NCBI RefSeq assembly: GCF_036017915.1
Contig: NZ_CP107929.1
Coordinates: 6,499,001-6,563,000, forward strand
Direction: 5' to 3'
DNA length: 64,000 bases
Origin: Micromonospora sp. NBC_00421
Lineage (GTDB): Bacteria; Actinomycetota; Actinomycetes; Mycobacteriales; Micromonosporaceae
Position 1 is the first letter of the stretch. Every line of letters starts with the position of its first letter. Below the pieces are notes generated by a model. The model was given only the letters and a program-made list of their open reading frames with translations, had not been told where the DNA came from and did not search any database. Made by a program: the position numbers and the translations under genes. Shown in pieces: positions 43,369 through 53,946 of the stretch.

Positions 43369-43555
43369 GGCTCGTTCCTCTCAACAGGGGAGTCCACAAA
43401 GGACAGTGCTGCCCGAAGCCGCCCGCAGATCGCGGCACCGAACCCCCCTAGTTGAACAGGTTATATTGACCATCGTGTTAACTCTTGAACACCCCACGTG
43501 AATGTGCGACACCTCTCAGTGCCCACCCCCGTGCCCACCCCCATGCCCACCACCG

Positions 43556-43632
43556 TGTCGATCATGGAGTGGTGGTGGGCGCTTGGCGCTGGTTCGAGAC
43601 CTTTGCGGGCCACCACAACTCCATGATCGACA
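43556..43632. repeat. Palindromic element, family II (copy 2)
   Basis: A 23-bp arm beginning TGTCGATCATGGAGT (43556-43578) pairs with 43610-43632 with one mismatch. Arms match copy 1 at 32727. It ends 18 bp past the stop of the glutathionyl-hydroquinone reductase gene (minus strand) and is preceded by short GCCCACCCCC tandem units. It lies in the 281-bp gap to the subtilase gene. Confidence 0.88.
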
Positions 43633-43649
43633 GCCTGTCGGTCTCGGGG

Positions 43650-44687
43650 TCAGCCGATCGGGGTGTGCGAGGGGGGGACCTGTTCGGTGGGGAGGGGAGG
43701 TTGGGGGGGAGTGCCTTTGCCGAAGGGGTGGCCGCCGAGGGTTTCCCGGCCGTGGGGGGAGAGCCAGTTGACGAGGTCCGGGCCGAGGGGGACCACGCCT
43801 GTCGGGTTGATGTCCCGGTGCACCTCGTAGTAGTGCCGCTTGATGTGGTCGAAGTCGATGGTGTCACCGAAGCCGGGGGTGGCGAACAGATCCCGCGCGT
43901 ACGCCCACAGCACCGGCATCTCGCTCAGCTTCTGCCTGTTGCACTTGAAGTGGCCGTGATAGACCGGATCGAAGCGGACAAGCGTGGTGAACAGCCGCAC
44001 GTCTGCCTCGGTGATGGTGTCGCCGACCAGGTAACGCTGGTTGGTGAGCCGGTCGCTGAGCCAGTCCAGCCGGTCGAACAACCGCCGGTACGCCTTCTCG
44101 TACGCCTTCTGCGAGCCGGCGAAGCCGCACCGGTACACGCCGTTGTTGACGTCGGCGAACACCACCGCGTTCACCTCGTCGATCTCGGCGCGCAGCGCCT
44201 CCGGGTAGAGCTGCGGGGCGCCCTCCCGGTGGTACGCCGTCCACTCGGTGGACAGGTCCAGGGTCATCTGCGCGTAGTCGTTGGTGACCACCTGCCCGGT
44301 CGGCACGTCGACGATCGCCGGCACGGTGATCCCGCGCTCGTAACCGGGGAACCGGGCGAAGAACGCGTCCGCCAGCCGTTCGATGCCGAGCACTGGGTCC
44401 CGCCCGCCCGGGTCCAGGTCGAAGGTCCAGCTCCGGGCGTCGTGGGTCGGCCCCGCCACCGCCATCGGCAGCGCCTCCTCCAACCCGAGCAGCCGCCGTA
44501 CGATGATCATGCGGTTGGCCCACGGGCAGGCCCGGCTGACCACCAGCCGGTAACGGCCCGGCTCGACCGGATAGCCGTCCCGCCCGTCGGCGGTGATCCG
44601 GGTGGCGATGTACCGCTGGTCGCGGGTGAACTCACCGCCCGGCTCGACGTACTTGCCACCGGTCGTCGTGCCTGCCTCGTCGCCCAC
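43650..44687 (-). CDS. Glutathionyl-hydroquinone reductase-like (Xi-class GST) protein
   Basis: A 345-residue protein of the ECM4/YqjG group. The active-site Cys is in VVSRACPWANRMIIVRRLLG; GITVPAIVDVPTGQVVTNDY follows, then the C-terminal GST helical domain with LVGDTITEADVRLFTTLVRF. Homologues reduce glutathionyl-hydroquinones; since actinobacteria use mycothiol in place of glutathione, the thiol partner may differ. GTG 44687 was chosen because GGGGGCGAC precedes it and family similarity begins soon after; the frame stays open to 45251, so the start could be elsewhere. Confidence 0.85.
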   Translation of the reverse strand: MGDEAGTTTGGKYVEPGGEFTRDQRYIATRITADGRDGYPVEPGRYRLVVSRACPWANRMIIVRRLLGLEEALPMAVAGPTHDARSWTFDLDPGGRDPVLGIERLADAFFARFPGYERGITVPAIVDVPTGQVVTNDYAQMTLDLSTEWTAYHREGAPQLYPEALRAEIDEVNAVVFADVNNGVYRCGFAGSQKAYEKAYRRLFDRLDWLSDRLTNQRYLVGDTITEADVRLFTTLVRFDPVYHGHFKCNRQKLSEMPVLWAYARDLFATPGFGDTIDFDHIKRHYYEVHRDINPTGVVPLGPDLVNWLSPHGRETLGGHPFGKGTPPQPPLPTEQVPPSHTPIG

Positions 44688-44876
44688 GTCGCCCCCAGAG
44701 TCTGCGTCGTTCGTGTCTCCGCCCCATCCTGACTGATCTCCGCGCCCTCGGCCCCCCGAGTGCCGGTCCCGGCACCGGGCGTAGTCCCCGAACGCGGGGG
44801 TCCGCCCCGGGCGTCGGCCCCCGGATACCTCTCCTGCGGGCGTCGGCCCGGCGGGCGGGCTGGTTACGCTGCCCGG

Positions 44877-45299
44877 ATGATCGACGTGGAGGCGGTGGCC
44901 CGGCGGTTCGTGGCCGACGTGTGGAACGCCGGCCGCGAGGAGTCGGCGTACGAGCTGGTCGCCGAGGGGTGCCCGGGGCTCGGCGGCACCGGCCCGGCGG
45001 CGGTGCTGGCCTGGCACCGGGACCGCCGGGCCGCCTTCCCCGACCTGCGCTACAAGCTGGTGGACGTGGTGGCGACCGGGGAGCGGGTGGCGCTGCGCTG
45101 GCGGGCCGCCGGCACCCAGGCGGGACAGTTCGGCCCGGTGCCGCCGACCGGGCAGGTGGTCAGCTATTCCGGGGCGACGTTCCTGCGCTTCGACGCCGCC
45201 GGCCGGATCGTCGACGTGTGGAGCGTCAACGAGCTGTTCCAACTGCTGCAACAGTTGGGCGTGGAGATGCTGCCGCCGCTCACCGACGCCGGGGCGTGA
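44877..45299 (+). CDS. SnoaL-like (NTF2-fold) protein
   Basis: A 140-residue protein of the SnoaL-like polyketide cyclase/ester cyclase family. It has an N-terminal helix (VARRFVADVWNAGREESAYE), a LAWHRDRRAAFPDLRYKLVD segment and GRIVDVWSVNELFQLLQQLG at the end. The family includes cyclases and many uncharacterised small enzymes; no partner biosynthesis genes are near. ATG 44877. Convergent with the Uma2 gene; the two coding ends overlap by 20 bp. Confidence 0.82.
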   Translation: MIDVEAVARRFVADVWNAGREESAYELVAEGCPGLGGTGPAAVLAWHRDRRAAFPDLRYKLVDVVATGERVALRWRAAGTQAGQFGPVPPTGQVVSYSGATFLRFDAAGRIVDVWSVNELFQLLQQLGVEMLPPLTDAGA

Positions 45300-45855
45300 T
45301 CCGGGCGACCGACAGGTTCACCGGGAACGGCTCCCCGGTGTCGACGAACTTCGTCCACCGCCCGGTCTCGACGTAGGCCTCGTTCACCGCGTCGATCTTG
45401 TAGGTGTGCACGACCAGGCCGTCGTCCTCCACCTCGATCCGCCAGTAGAACGGGATGCCGGCCTGCGCGTACAGGGTCGGCTTGAGCACCCGGTCGATGG
45501 ACCGGGTGCCGGGGGAGACGATCTCGACGGCCAGCACCACCTCGTGCGCCTCGTACCGGGACGGTTCGCGGGCGGCGGCGGTGGACGTGGTCACCAGCAC
45601 GTCGGGGATGAAGGAGCGGGTCCGGTTGATCCGCACCTCCACGGCCTGGGTCACGTCGTAGTCGTCGGGGCATTCCTCTTCGAGCGCGACCATCAGGCGG
45701 CCGGCGATGGTCTGGTGGATGCGGGTGGGGGAGACGGGCAGGATCAGCACTCCATCGAGAAGTTCGCGGCGGCGGCCGTCCTCGGGCAGCGCGTCCAGAT
45801 GGTCGGTCGTCCAACCGCCCTCGGGTGGCTGGTCGCTTCGCAACGCGGCGGTCAT
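45280..45855 (-). CDS. Uma2-family (DUF820) putative endonuclease-fold protein
   Basis: A 191-residue protein of the Uma2/DUF820 family, related to PD-(D/E)xK nucleases. Typical parts are the N-terminal TTDHLDALPEDGRRRELLDG, then FIPDVLVTTS and VVLAVEIVSPGTRSIDRVLK, which hold the D and E-x-x-x metal-site residues. K lies in the last segment. Such genes are scattered in actinobacteria, often in many copies. Cellular role unknown; no toxin or transposase partner is seen here. Confidence 0.88.
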   Translation of the reverse strand: MTAALRSDQPPEGGWTTDHLDALPEDGRRRELLDGVLILPVSPTRIHQTIAGRLMVALEEECPDDYDVTQAVEVRINRTRSFIPDVLVTTSTAAAREPSRYEAHEVVLAVEIVSPGTRSIDRVLKPTLYAQAGIPFYWRIEVEDDGLVVHTYKIDAVNEAYVETGRWTKFVDTGEPFPVNLSVARITPRRR

Positions 45856-45959
45856 CGGTCGGTCCTTTCCGGTGCGTCGTTCTCCCCGGCTGTCACGGTA
45901 GCGCCGGCAAACGCCGGGTGGTGGTCGCGCGCGCCGTGGCCACAGGGCAGGATGAGCCC

Positions 45960-45989
45960 ATGAGCGAGCGCATCAGGGCGACACGGTGA
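45960..45989 (+). other. Possible 9-codon leader frame overlapping the nuoI start
   Basis: ATGAGCGAGCGCATC begins a short frame (MSERIRATR) whose TGA stop (45987-45989) overlaps the nuoI GTG start as GTGA. The downstream gene also begins with GTGAGCGAGCGC, so the frame looks like a duplication of the start region. It may couple translation; no direct proof. Confidence 0.4.
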
Positions 45990-46666
45990 GCGAGCGCGGC
46001 GGCATTCCCGGCGAAGGGCTGGTGAAGGGGCTGGCGGTCACGTTGAAGACGATGACCCGCCGGTCGACCACCCAGCAGTACCCGGACGTCGCCCCCGAGC
46101 TGCCGCCCCGCTCCCGGGGCGTGATCGCGCTGCTGACCGAGAACTGCACGGTCTGCATGCTCTGCGCCCGGGAGTGCCCCGACTGGTGCATCTACATCGA
46201 CTCGCACAAGGAGGAGGTGGCGGTGGCCGGCGCGGCCCGCCCCCGCCAGCGCAACGTCCTCGACAAGTTCGACATCGACTTCTCGCTCTGCATGTACTGC
46301 GGCATCTGCATCGAGGTCTGCCCGTTCGACGCGCTCTACTGGTCGCCGGAGTTCGAGTACGCCGAGTACGACATCAAGAACCTGCTGCACGACAAGGACC
46401 ACCTCGGCCAGTGGATGGCCACCGTGCCGCCGCCGCCCGCGCACGACCCGCACGGCGAGCCGGCCAAGGAGGAGACCACCGCCGCGCGCAAGGCCGCCGC
46501 CCCGACCAGCTCCGCCGCCCGCCCCACCGTGGTACGCCCCGAGTCCGCCCCCGCCCCCGCCGCCCCCCGCACCGCCCCCGAGCCCGGCCCCGCGCCCGCT
46601 CAGAGCCCGGAGCCCGGCCCCGCCCCCGAGCCCGGTTCTGCCGGCGACGGAGGTGCCTCGCGGTGA
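45986..46666 (+). CDS. nuoI: NADH-quinone oxidoreductase subunit I
   Basis: A 226-residue complex I subunit with two 4Fe-4S motifs: [12 protein letters not shown] (about 54-65) and [12 protein letters not shown] (about 101-112), the N6a/N6b clusters. After the ferredoxin domain, residues 150-226 are a Pro/Ala/Glu-rich tail ([20 protein letters not shown]), like the tail of NuoC here. GTG start overlaps a 9-codon leader. It heads a nuoIJKLMN operon with GTGA/ATGA overlaps. Confidence 0.93.
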   Translation: MSERGGIPGEGLVKGLAVTLKTMTRRSTTQQYPDVAPELPPRSRGVIALLTENCTVCMLCARECPDWCIYIDSHKEEVAVAGAARPRQRNVLDKFDIDFSLCMYCGICIEVCPFDALYWSPEFEYAEYDIKNLLHDKDHLGQWMATVPPPPAHDPHGEPAKEETTAARKAAAPTSSAARPTVVRPESAPAPAAPRTAPEPGPAPAQSPEPGPAPEPGSAGDGGASR

Positions 46667-47202
46667 CCGGTGCGGACGTGCTGCTGCTCGCCCTGGGCGC
46701 GGTGGCGGTCGGGTCGGGTGTGCTGGTGGTCGCCACGAAGCACCTGGTCCGGGCGGGCCTCTACCTGGTGCTCTGCCTGGGCGCGCTGGCCGGCGACTAC
46801 CTGGTGCTCACCGCCGAGCTGGTGGCCTGGGTGCAGGTGTTGATCTATGTGGGCGCGGTGGTGGTGCTGTTGCTGTTCGCGGTGATGCTGACCCGCGCCC
46901 CGATCGGGGCCTCCGACGACCTGGACCGGCCGGGCTGGCCGGCGGCGCTGATCGGCGGCGGTGCCGGGCTGGGGCTGGCCGCGCTGCTTGTCGACGCGTT
47001 CCGCCTGTCGACGGTGGAGCTGCCGGCGGCGGGCACCGCCGAGGGCATCGGCGAGCAGGTGTTCCGCTCCTGGGTGCTGCCGTTCGAGGTGCTGTCGGTG
47101 CTGCTGCTGGCCGCCCTGGTCGGCGCGATCATCCTGTCCCGCCCGGACATCGGCCGCCGCCCCGCTGCCGCCCCGCAGTCGCGAACAGGGGAAATCCGGT
47201 GA
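46663..47202 (+). CDS. nuoJ: NADH-quinone oxidoreductase subunit J
   Basis: A 179-residue membrane subunit with five hydrophobic segments; the conserved bent helix region is [20 protein letters not shown] and [14 protein letters not shown]. The C-terminal residues ([10 protein letters not shown]) come from a CCCCGCAGTCGCGAAC piece shared with the repeat between nuoM and nuoN, so the repeat seems to have shaped this gene's end. GTG start overlaps the nuoI stop; its stop overlaps the nuoK start. Confidence 0.92.
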   Translation: MTGADVLLLALGAVAVGSGVLVVATKHLVRAGLYLVLCLGALAGDYLVLTAELVAWVQVLIYVGAVVVLLLFAVMLTRAPIGASDDLDRPGWPAALIGGGAGLGLAALLVDAFRLSTVELPAAGTAEGIGEQVFRSWVLPFEVLSVLLLAALVGAIILSRPDIGRRPAAAPQSRTGEIR

Positions 47203-47582
47203 GGCCGGTCATCCCGTACGTCACCGCGGCGCTGCTGTTCGGCCTGGGCGTCTACGGCGTGCTGCGCCGGCGCAACGCGGTGCTGGTGCTGATGGCTGTG
47301 GAGTTGATGCTCAACGCGGTCAACCTGATCCTGGTCACCGCGGACACCACGGTGCAGGCCGTGCTGCCGCACTCCGGGCAGGTCTTCGCGCTCTTCGTGA
47401 TCGTGCTGGCCGCCGCCGAGATCGGGGTCGGGCTGGCCATCGTGCTCCAGCTCTACCGGCTCCGGGCCAGCGTCACCGTGGACGACGTACCGCTCACCGA
47501 GCCGGCCGTCGACCGGGTCGGGTCGGCCGTCGACCGGGCCGGGGTCGGTTCGGGCGGCGAGCGGACGGAGGTCGACAGGTGA
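47199..47582 (+). CDS. nuoK: NADH-quinone oxidoreductase subunit K
   Basis: A 127-residue membrane subunit with three helices. Conserved glutamates of the proton path are in LMAVELMLNAVNLILV and VLAAAEIGVGLAIVLQLYRL. It extends ~25 residues past the normal ~100-residue length with an acidic/Val-Gly tail (PAVDRVGSAVDRAG repeat). GTG start overlaps the nuoJ stop; the stop overlaps nuoL. Confidence 0.92.
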   Translation: MRPVIPYVTAALLFGLGVYGVLRRRNAVLVLMAVELMLNAVNLILVTADTTVQAVLPHSGQVFALFVIVLAAAEIGVGLAIVLQLYRLRASVTVDDVPLTEPAVDRVGSAVDRAGVGSGGERTEVDR

Positions 47583-49524
47583 CCGGGCTGCTCGGGGCGG
47601 CACTGCCCCTCGTACCACTGGTTGCCGGGTTGCTCGGGTTGCTGCTGCCGCCGGCGCCGAAGGGACCGGCCAGCAGGGAAGGCGCGGCCACCGGGGAGGA
47701 CGCGGCCCGGCGGGCGGCGATCGGCCTCGGGGTGGCCGGCGCGGCCGGCGCGCTGCTGGTCGCGGTGCTGCTGCTGGTGCGGCTCGGCGACCCGGTGGAG
47801 ACCACCACCACCTGGATCGACCTGGGTGGGCTGCGGGTCACCCTCGGGGTACGGCTGGACGGTGCCGCCGCGCTGGTCGCGGTCGCGGTGGCGGCGGTGG
47901 CGCTGGCGGTGCAGGTCTACTCGGTGGCCTATCTGCGGCGCGGCCCGCACGACGACGTCGAGGTGGACCACCGCTACCCGCCCTATGCGGCGCAGATCAG
48001 CCTCTTCACCGCCGCGATGCTGCTGGTGGTGGTCAGCGGGGACCTGATCCTGCTGCTCGTCGGCTGGGAGGTGATGGGCCTCTGCTCCTACCTGCTGATC
48101 GCCCACGACCGCCGGCTGCCCGAGGCCCCGGCCGCCGCGATGAAGGCGTTCCTGGTCACCCGGGCGGGTGACGTCGGTTTCCTGCTCGGCATCGCGCTGC
48201 TCGGCGTCTCGGCCGGCAGCTTCCGGATCGCCGACGTGCTCGCCCACGACTATTCCGCAGGCACCCTGACCGCTGCCTGCCTGCTGCTGCTCGCCGGGGT
48301 GGCCGGCAAGAGCGCCCAGTTCCCGCTGCACACCTGGCTGCCGGACGCGATGGCCGGCCCGACCCCGATCTCCGCGCTGATCCACGCCGCGACCATGGTC
48401 GCCGCCGGGGTCTACGCGGTGACCCGGCTCTACCCGCTGTTTACCCAGGCCCCGGTGGCGTTGGCGGTGCTCGGGGTGCTCGCCTCGATCACCCTGCTGC
48501 TCGGCGCGTTCGCGGCCACCGCCCAGGACGACCTGAAGCGGGTGCTCGCCTGGTCGACGGTCTCCCAGATCGGCTACATGACGGGCGCGCTCGCCGTCGG
48601 TTCCCCGGCCGCCGCGCTGTTCCACCTGCTCACCCACGCCGCGTTCAAGGCGCTGCTGTTCCTCGCCGCCGGTGCGGTGATCCACGCCGTCGGCACCACC
48701 CTGCTGTCCCGGATGGGCGGGCTGCGCCGCAGCATGCCTGTCACCTTCTGGTGCACGCTGATCGGCCTGGGTGCGCTGGCCGGGGTGCCGCCGCTGTCCG
48801 GCTTCTGGAGCAAGGACGGGGTGCTCGCCGCCGCCGAGTCGGCCGCGCTCGACGGCACCGGTCCCGCCCCGGCCTGGGTCGGTTGGCTGGTCTGGCTGGC
48901 CGGGCTGCTCGGGGTGCTGCTGACCGCCGCGTACGCCACCCGGCTGCTGCTGCGCGCGTTCTTCGGCGAGCCCCGGCTGCCGCTGCTGCACCCGCACGAC
49001 CCGCCGGCCCTGATGCGCTGGCCGGTGCTGCTGCTGGCCGTCCCGGCCACGCTGCTCGGGCTGGCGGGCTTCACCAGGTGGTTCTGGCACCGCCTCTTCT
49101 TCCCGACGGTGCCCACCCTCCCGCCCGGGGACCAGGTGCTGGTCCACCTCGGTCCGGCACTGCTGCTGCCGCTCGTGCTGCTGCTGGCCGGCGCGGGACT
49201 GGCCTGGGCCGGTTGGCGGCGGGATCCGGCCGCCGACCCGGCCCGCGCGCTGGGTCCGCTGCGGCCGGTGTTCGCCCGCGCCTTCCGCCTCGACGACCTC
49301 CAGCACACCCTGGTCGTACGCCCCACGACGGCGCTGGCCCGGGTGGCGCGTACCGGTGACGAGGTGGGGGTGGACGGCCTGGTCGAGGGGGTGGGCCGGG
49401 GCGCGTCCGCGCTCGGTGCCGGGCTGGCCGCGCTGCACCGGGCGGCGCTGCCCCGCGCGACGGCGGCGGTGCTGGCCGGTGCCCTGCTGATCGGCCTGGC
49501 CGCCGCCCTGATCGGAGTCTCCTC

Positions 49525-49528
<4 letters not shown>
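47579..49528 (+). CDS. nuoL: NADH-quinone oxidoreductase subunit L
   Basis: A 649-residue antiporter-like proton-pumping subunit. Signatures are GWEVMGLCSYLLIAH, then FLVTRAGDVGFLLGIALLG, KSAQFPLHTWLPDAMAGPTP and LIHAATMVAAGVYAVTRLYP, with Lys/Glu proton-path residues. The C-terminal lateral helix region (FARAFRLDDLQHTLVV) is present. GTG 47579 overlaps the nuoK stop and the stop overlaps nuoM (ATGA). Normal length. Confidence 0.95.
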
Positions 49529-51050
<1,522 letters not shown>

Positions 51051-51054
<4 letters not shown>

Positions 51055-51229
51055 GCGCGAGGAGTGGAGCGCAGCGGAGCCCCGCAGTCGCGAGCGGAAG
51101 GTCGGTCCGGTGAGCGCGAGGAGTGGAGCGCAGCGGAGCCCCGCAGTCGCGAACGAAGGGCAAGCTCCGGTGAGCGCGAGGAGTGGAGCGCAGCGGAGCC
51201 CCGCAGTCGCGAACGAAGGGCAAGCTCCG
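51051..51229 (+). repeat. Three tandem copies of a ~60-bp inter-gene repeat
   Basis: Copies start at 51051, 51110 and 51170 (59-60 bp period), each beginning GTGAGCGCGAGGAGTGGAGC and containing AGCCCCGCAGTCGCGA. Copies 2 and 3 are almost identical. The first copy overlaps the nuoM stop as GTGA. A related single copy is at 6352. The array fills most of the 192-bp gap before nuoN, within an operon otherwise packed with overlaps. Confidence 0.92.
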
Positions 51230-51246
51230 GTGAGTGAGGTGCTTCG

Positions 51247-52776
51247 GTGAGTCTGGTGCAGAGCGTCGACAACGTGGCGTTGCTGCCGGCGTACCTGGCG
51301 GCCGGCACCGCCGTACTCGTGTTGCTGGCGGATCTGCTGGTCGGCCGGGCCGGCGCGACGGTGGCCGTGGCGTGCGCGGGCGTCGTCGCCACCGGGGTCG
51401 GCGCGGTGGTGGTCGGCGCGGCCGGCACCCGGCGGACGTTCTGCGTCGGTGCCGACTGCTCGTGGGTGTTCGACGGCCGGGCGGCCCTGATCGCCGGGGT
51501 GTTCGCCCTGCTCACCCTGGGCGTGCTCGGGCTCTCCGGTCCGCTGCTGCGCGGCGGTCCGACACCTGTCGGCGAGTACTGCTTCCTGCTGGCCTGCTCG
51601 ATGACCGGTGGCGTGGTGCTCGCCGCGGCCGGCGACCTGATCACCCTGATCGTCGCCCTGGAGACCCTGACCCTGCCGCTGTACGTGCTTGTCGGCCTGC
51701 GCCGGGGCAGCCTGGCCAGCGCCGAGGCGGCTGTCACCTTCTTCGTGGTGAGCGTGGTGGCGACGACCGTCACCCTGCTCGGCGCGGCCCTGCTCTACGC
51801 GGCGACCGGCGGCCTGCACCTGGACCGGCTCGGCGGGTTGCTGGCCGATGCGCCCGACCTGCCGTTGATCCCGGCGGCGGTGGCGCTGGTGGTGCTCGGG
51901 CTGGCCTTCAAGGTGGCGGCGGTGCCGTTCCACGCCTGGGCGCCGGCCACCTACGACGGCGCGCCGCTGCCGGTGGCGGCCTACCTGTCCACCGCGTCGA
52001 AGCTGGGTGGGGTGGTGGCCCTGCTCGCGGTGGTGCAACGGGCACTGCCGGCCGAGGTGACCGGCCCGGTGCTCGCCCTACTGGCGGTGCTCACCATGAC
52101 CGTGGGCAACCTGGTGGCGCTGCGCCAGCGGCGTACGGTGCGGTTGCTCGCCTGGTCGTCGGTGGCCCAGGCCGGTTACATCCTGGCTCCGCTGGGGGTG
52201 CTGGCGCTGACCGCCGGCCGGGGCGACGACGTCCGGGCCGGGGCGTACGCCGCCGCGGTGGCGTACGCGGTCTTCTTCGTGGTGGTGGAGCTGGCGGCGT
52301 TCGCGGCGCTCGTGGCGCTGCGCCCGGCCGGTGCGGACGGCGGCACGGTGGCGGACCTGCGCGGAGTGGCCCGGCGGCGGCCCTGGGCCGGGGCGGCGTT
52401 CGCGTTGGCCCTGGTCGGGTTGGCCGGCCTGCCTCCCGGGCTGGCCGGGCTGTTCGCCAAGGTGACTGTGGTCCGGGCGCTGCTGGACGGCGGGGCCGGC
52501 TGGCTGGCCCTGCTGGTGGCGCTGAACGCGGTGATCGGCCTGGCGTACTACCTGCGCCTCGCCGCCACCCTCTACGCCGACCCGACCCCGCTGCCGGCCT
52601 CCCCGGCCCCCGCCGGGGCACCGACCGTGCCGGCCGGGGAGCCCACCGGGGTCGCACTCGGTGTCGCGTCCGGTCGGGCGGCCTGGCCGGTCACCGTGGC
52701 GCTCGCCGGGGCGACCGCGCTGGCCGTGGTGATCGGCTTCGCCCCCCAACTGGTGCTGGACCTCGCGGCCCGCTGA
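51247..52776 (+). CDS. nuoN: NADH-quinone oxidoreductase subunit N
   Basis: A 509-residue antiporter-like subunit. Motifs: VALETLTLPLYVLVGLRRGS, FKVAAVPFHAWAPATYDGAP and LLAWSSVAQAGYILAPLGVL, with the PLP/FAK-like lysines of the family. GTG 51247 was chosen as the first start after the repeat array. It is the last nuo gene here. The array may lower or decouple its translation from nuoM, where related operons have close spacing. Confidence 0.93.
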   Translation: MSLVQSVDNVALLPAYLAAGTAVLVLLADLLVGRAGATVAVACAGVVATGVGAVVVGAAGTRRTFCVGADCSWVFDGRAALIAGVFALLTLGVLGLSGPLLRGGPTPVGEYCFLLACSMTGGVVLAAAGDLITLIVALETLTLPLYVLVGLRRGSLASAEAAVTFFVVSVVATTVTLLGAALLYAATGGLHLDRLGGLLADAPDLPLIPAAVALVVLGLAFKVAAVPFHAWAPATYDGAPLPVAAYLSTASKLGGVVALLAVVQRALPAEVTGPVLALLAVLTMTVGNLVALRQRRTVRLLAWSSVAQAGYILAPLGVLALTAGRGDDVRAGAYAAAVAYAVFFVVVELAAFAALVALRPAGADGGTVADLRGVARRRPWAGAAFALALVGLAGLPPGLAGLFAKVTVVRALLDGGAGWLALLVALNAVIGLAYYLRLAATLYADPTPLPASPAPAGAPTVPAGEPTGVALGVASGRAAWPVTVALAGATALAVVIGFAPQLVLDLAAR

Positions 52777-53003
52777 CCCGGCGGCCCGCTGTGGTCACGG
52801 CCCGGCGGCCCGGTGCGGTCCCGGCCCACTGGCGTGGTGGCCCACTGACCTGGTGTCCCGGGTCGTCCCTGGTGTCCGGTGCGTTCAGCGGGTTTTCAGC
52901 TTCCTTCAGTCAACTGCCAGTCATGAGCTGGATGGTTGACGGGTACCGGTGACGTTGTACCGGTCAGCGGGTCCCGCGCGACCCGCGCACCGAAGGAGCG
53001 ATC

Positions 53004-53882
53004 GTGCATCACAACCGTCTGAAGACCGCAGCGCTGCTGGGCCTGCTGACCTCGCTGATCCTCGCGGTCGGCTACTGGTTCGGCGGGAGCGGCGGCCTCG
53101 TCATCGCCGTCGTCGTCTCGTTGCTGATGAACGGTGTGACCTACTTCTGGTCCGACAAGCTGGCGTTGCGCTCGATGAAGGCGCAACCGGTCAGCGAGGC
53201 CCAGTTCCCCGAGCTGTACCGGATGGTCCGCGAGCTGGCCACCGAGGCCGGGCAGCCGATGCCCCGGCTCTACGTCAGCCCCACCGCGCAGCCCAACGCG
53301 TTCGCGACGGGTCGTAACCCGGCCAACGCGGCGGTCTGCGTCACCCACGGGATCACCGAGATCCTCGACTACCGCGAGCTGCGCGGGGTGATCGGCCACG
53401 AGCTGTCGCACGTCTACAACCGGGACATCCTGATCTCCAGCGTGGCGGCCGGTCTGGCCGGCATCATCACCATGCTGGCGAACCTGGCGTTCTTCATCCC
53501 GCTGGGCGGGAGCAACGACGAGGACGGCCCGAACCCGGCGGTGTTGCTGCTCACCATCATCCTCGGCCCGATCGCGGCCACCGTGATCCAGTTGGCGATC
53601 AGCCGGAGCCGGGAGTTCCAGGCGGACGCCTCGGGCGCGCAGCTCACCCGGGACCCGTTGGCACTGGCCAGCGCCCTGCGCAAGATCCATCTGGGCACCC
53701 AGGCCCGACCGCTGCCCGCCCAGGGCCAGCTGACCAGCACCGCCCACCTGATGATCGACAACCCGTTCAAGCGGGGTGGCGGCATCGCCGCGCTCTTCTC
53801 CACCCACCCCAGGATGGAGGAGCGGGTGGCCCGGCTGGAGCAGATGGCCCGCAACGCCGGGCCGGTGCAGTTCCAGCGCTGA
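53004..53882 (+). CDS. htpX: Zinc metalloprotease HtpX
   Basis: A 292-residue M48 membrane protease that degrades misfolded membrane proteins. Two N-terminal membrane helices ([16 protein letters not shown] and [18 protein letters not shown]) are followed by the zinc motif HELSH (132-136), two further hydrophobic segments and SREFQADA with the third zinc ligand Glu. GTG 53004 has AAGGAG upstream. The 227-bp upstream region includes a TTGACG hexamer at 52936 and a repeated TACCGGT, perhaps a promoter. Terminated by the hairpin at 53901. Confidence 0.93.
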   Translation: MHHNRLKTAALLGLLTSLILAVGYWFGGSGGLVIAVVVSLLMNGVTYFWSDKLALRSMKAQPVSEAQFPELYRMVRELATEAGQPMPRLYVSPTAQPNAFATGRNPANAAVCVTHGITEILDYRELRGVIGHELSHVYNRDILISSVAAGLAGIITMLANLAFFIPLGGSNDEDGPNPAVLLLTIILGPIAATVIQLAISRSREFQADASGAQLTRDPLALASALRKIHLGTQARPLPAQGQLTSTAHLMIDNPFKRGGGIAALFSTHPRMEERVARLEQMARNAGPVQFQR

Positions 53883-53900
53883 CCCGACCCCGAACGACAC

Positions 53901-53939
53901 CGACCGCGCCCGCGTCCGCCCCGGACGCGGGCGCGGTCG
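53901..53939. terminator. Long hairpin between convergent htpX and MFS genes
   Basis: CGACCGCGCCCGCGTCCG (53901-53918) pairs perfectly with 53922-53939, an 18-bp stem with a 3-nt loop. It lies between the stop codons of two convergent genes and can end transcription from both sides. Confidence 0.88.
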
Positions 53940-53946
53940 TCTGGTG

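Noticed and set aside
47453..49438. Minus-strand frame of 661 codons over nuoL
   Set aside because: Gln/His/Arg-rich antisense of a clear nuoL.
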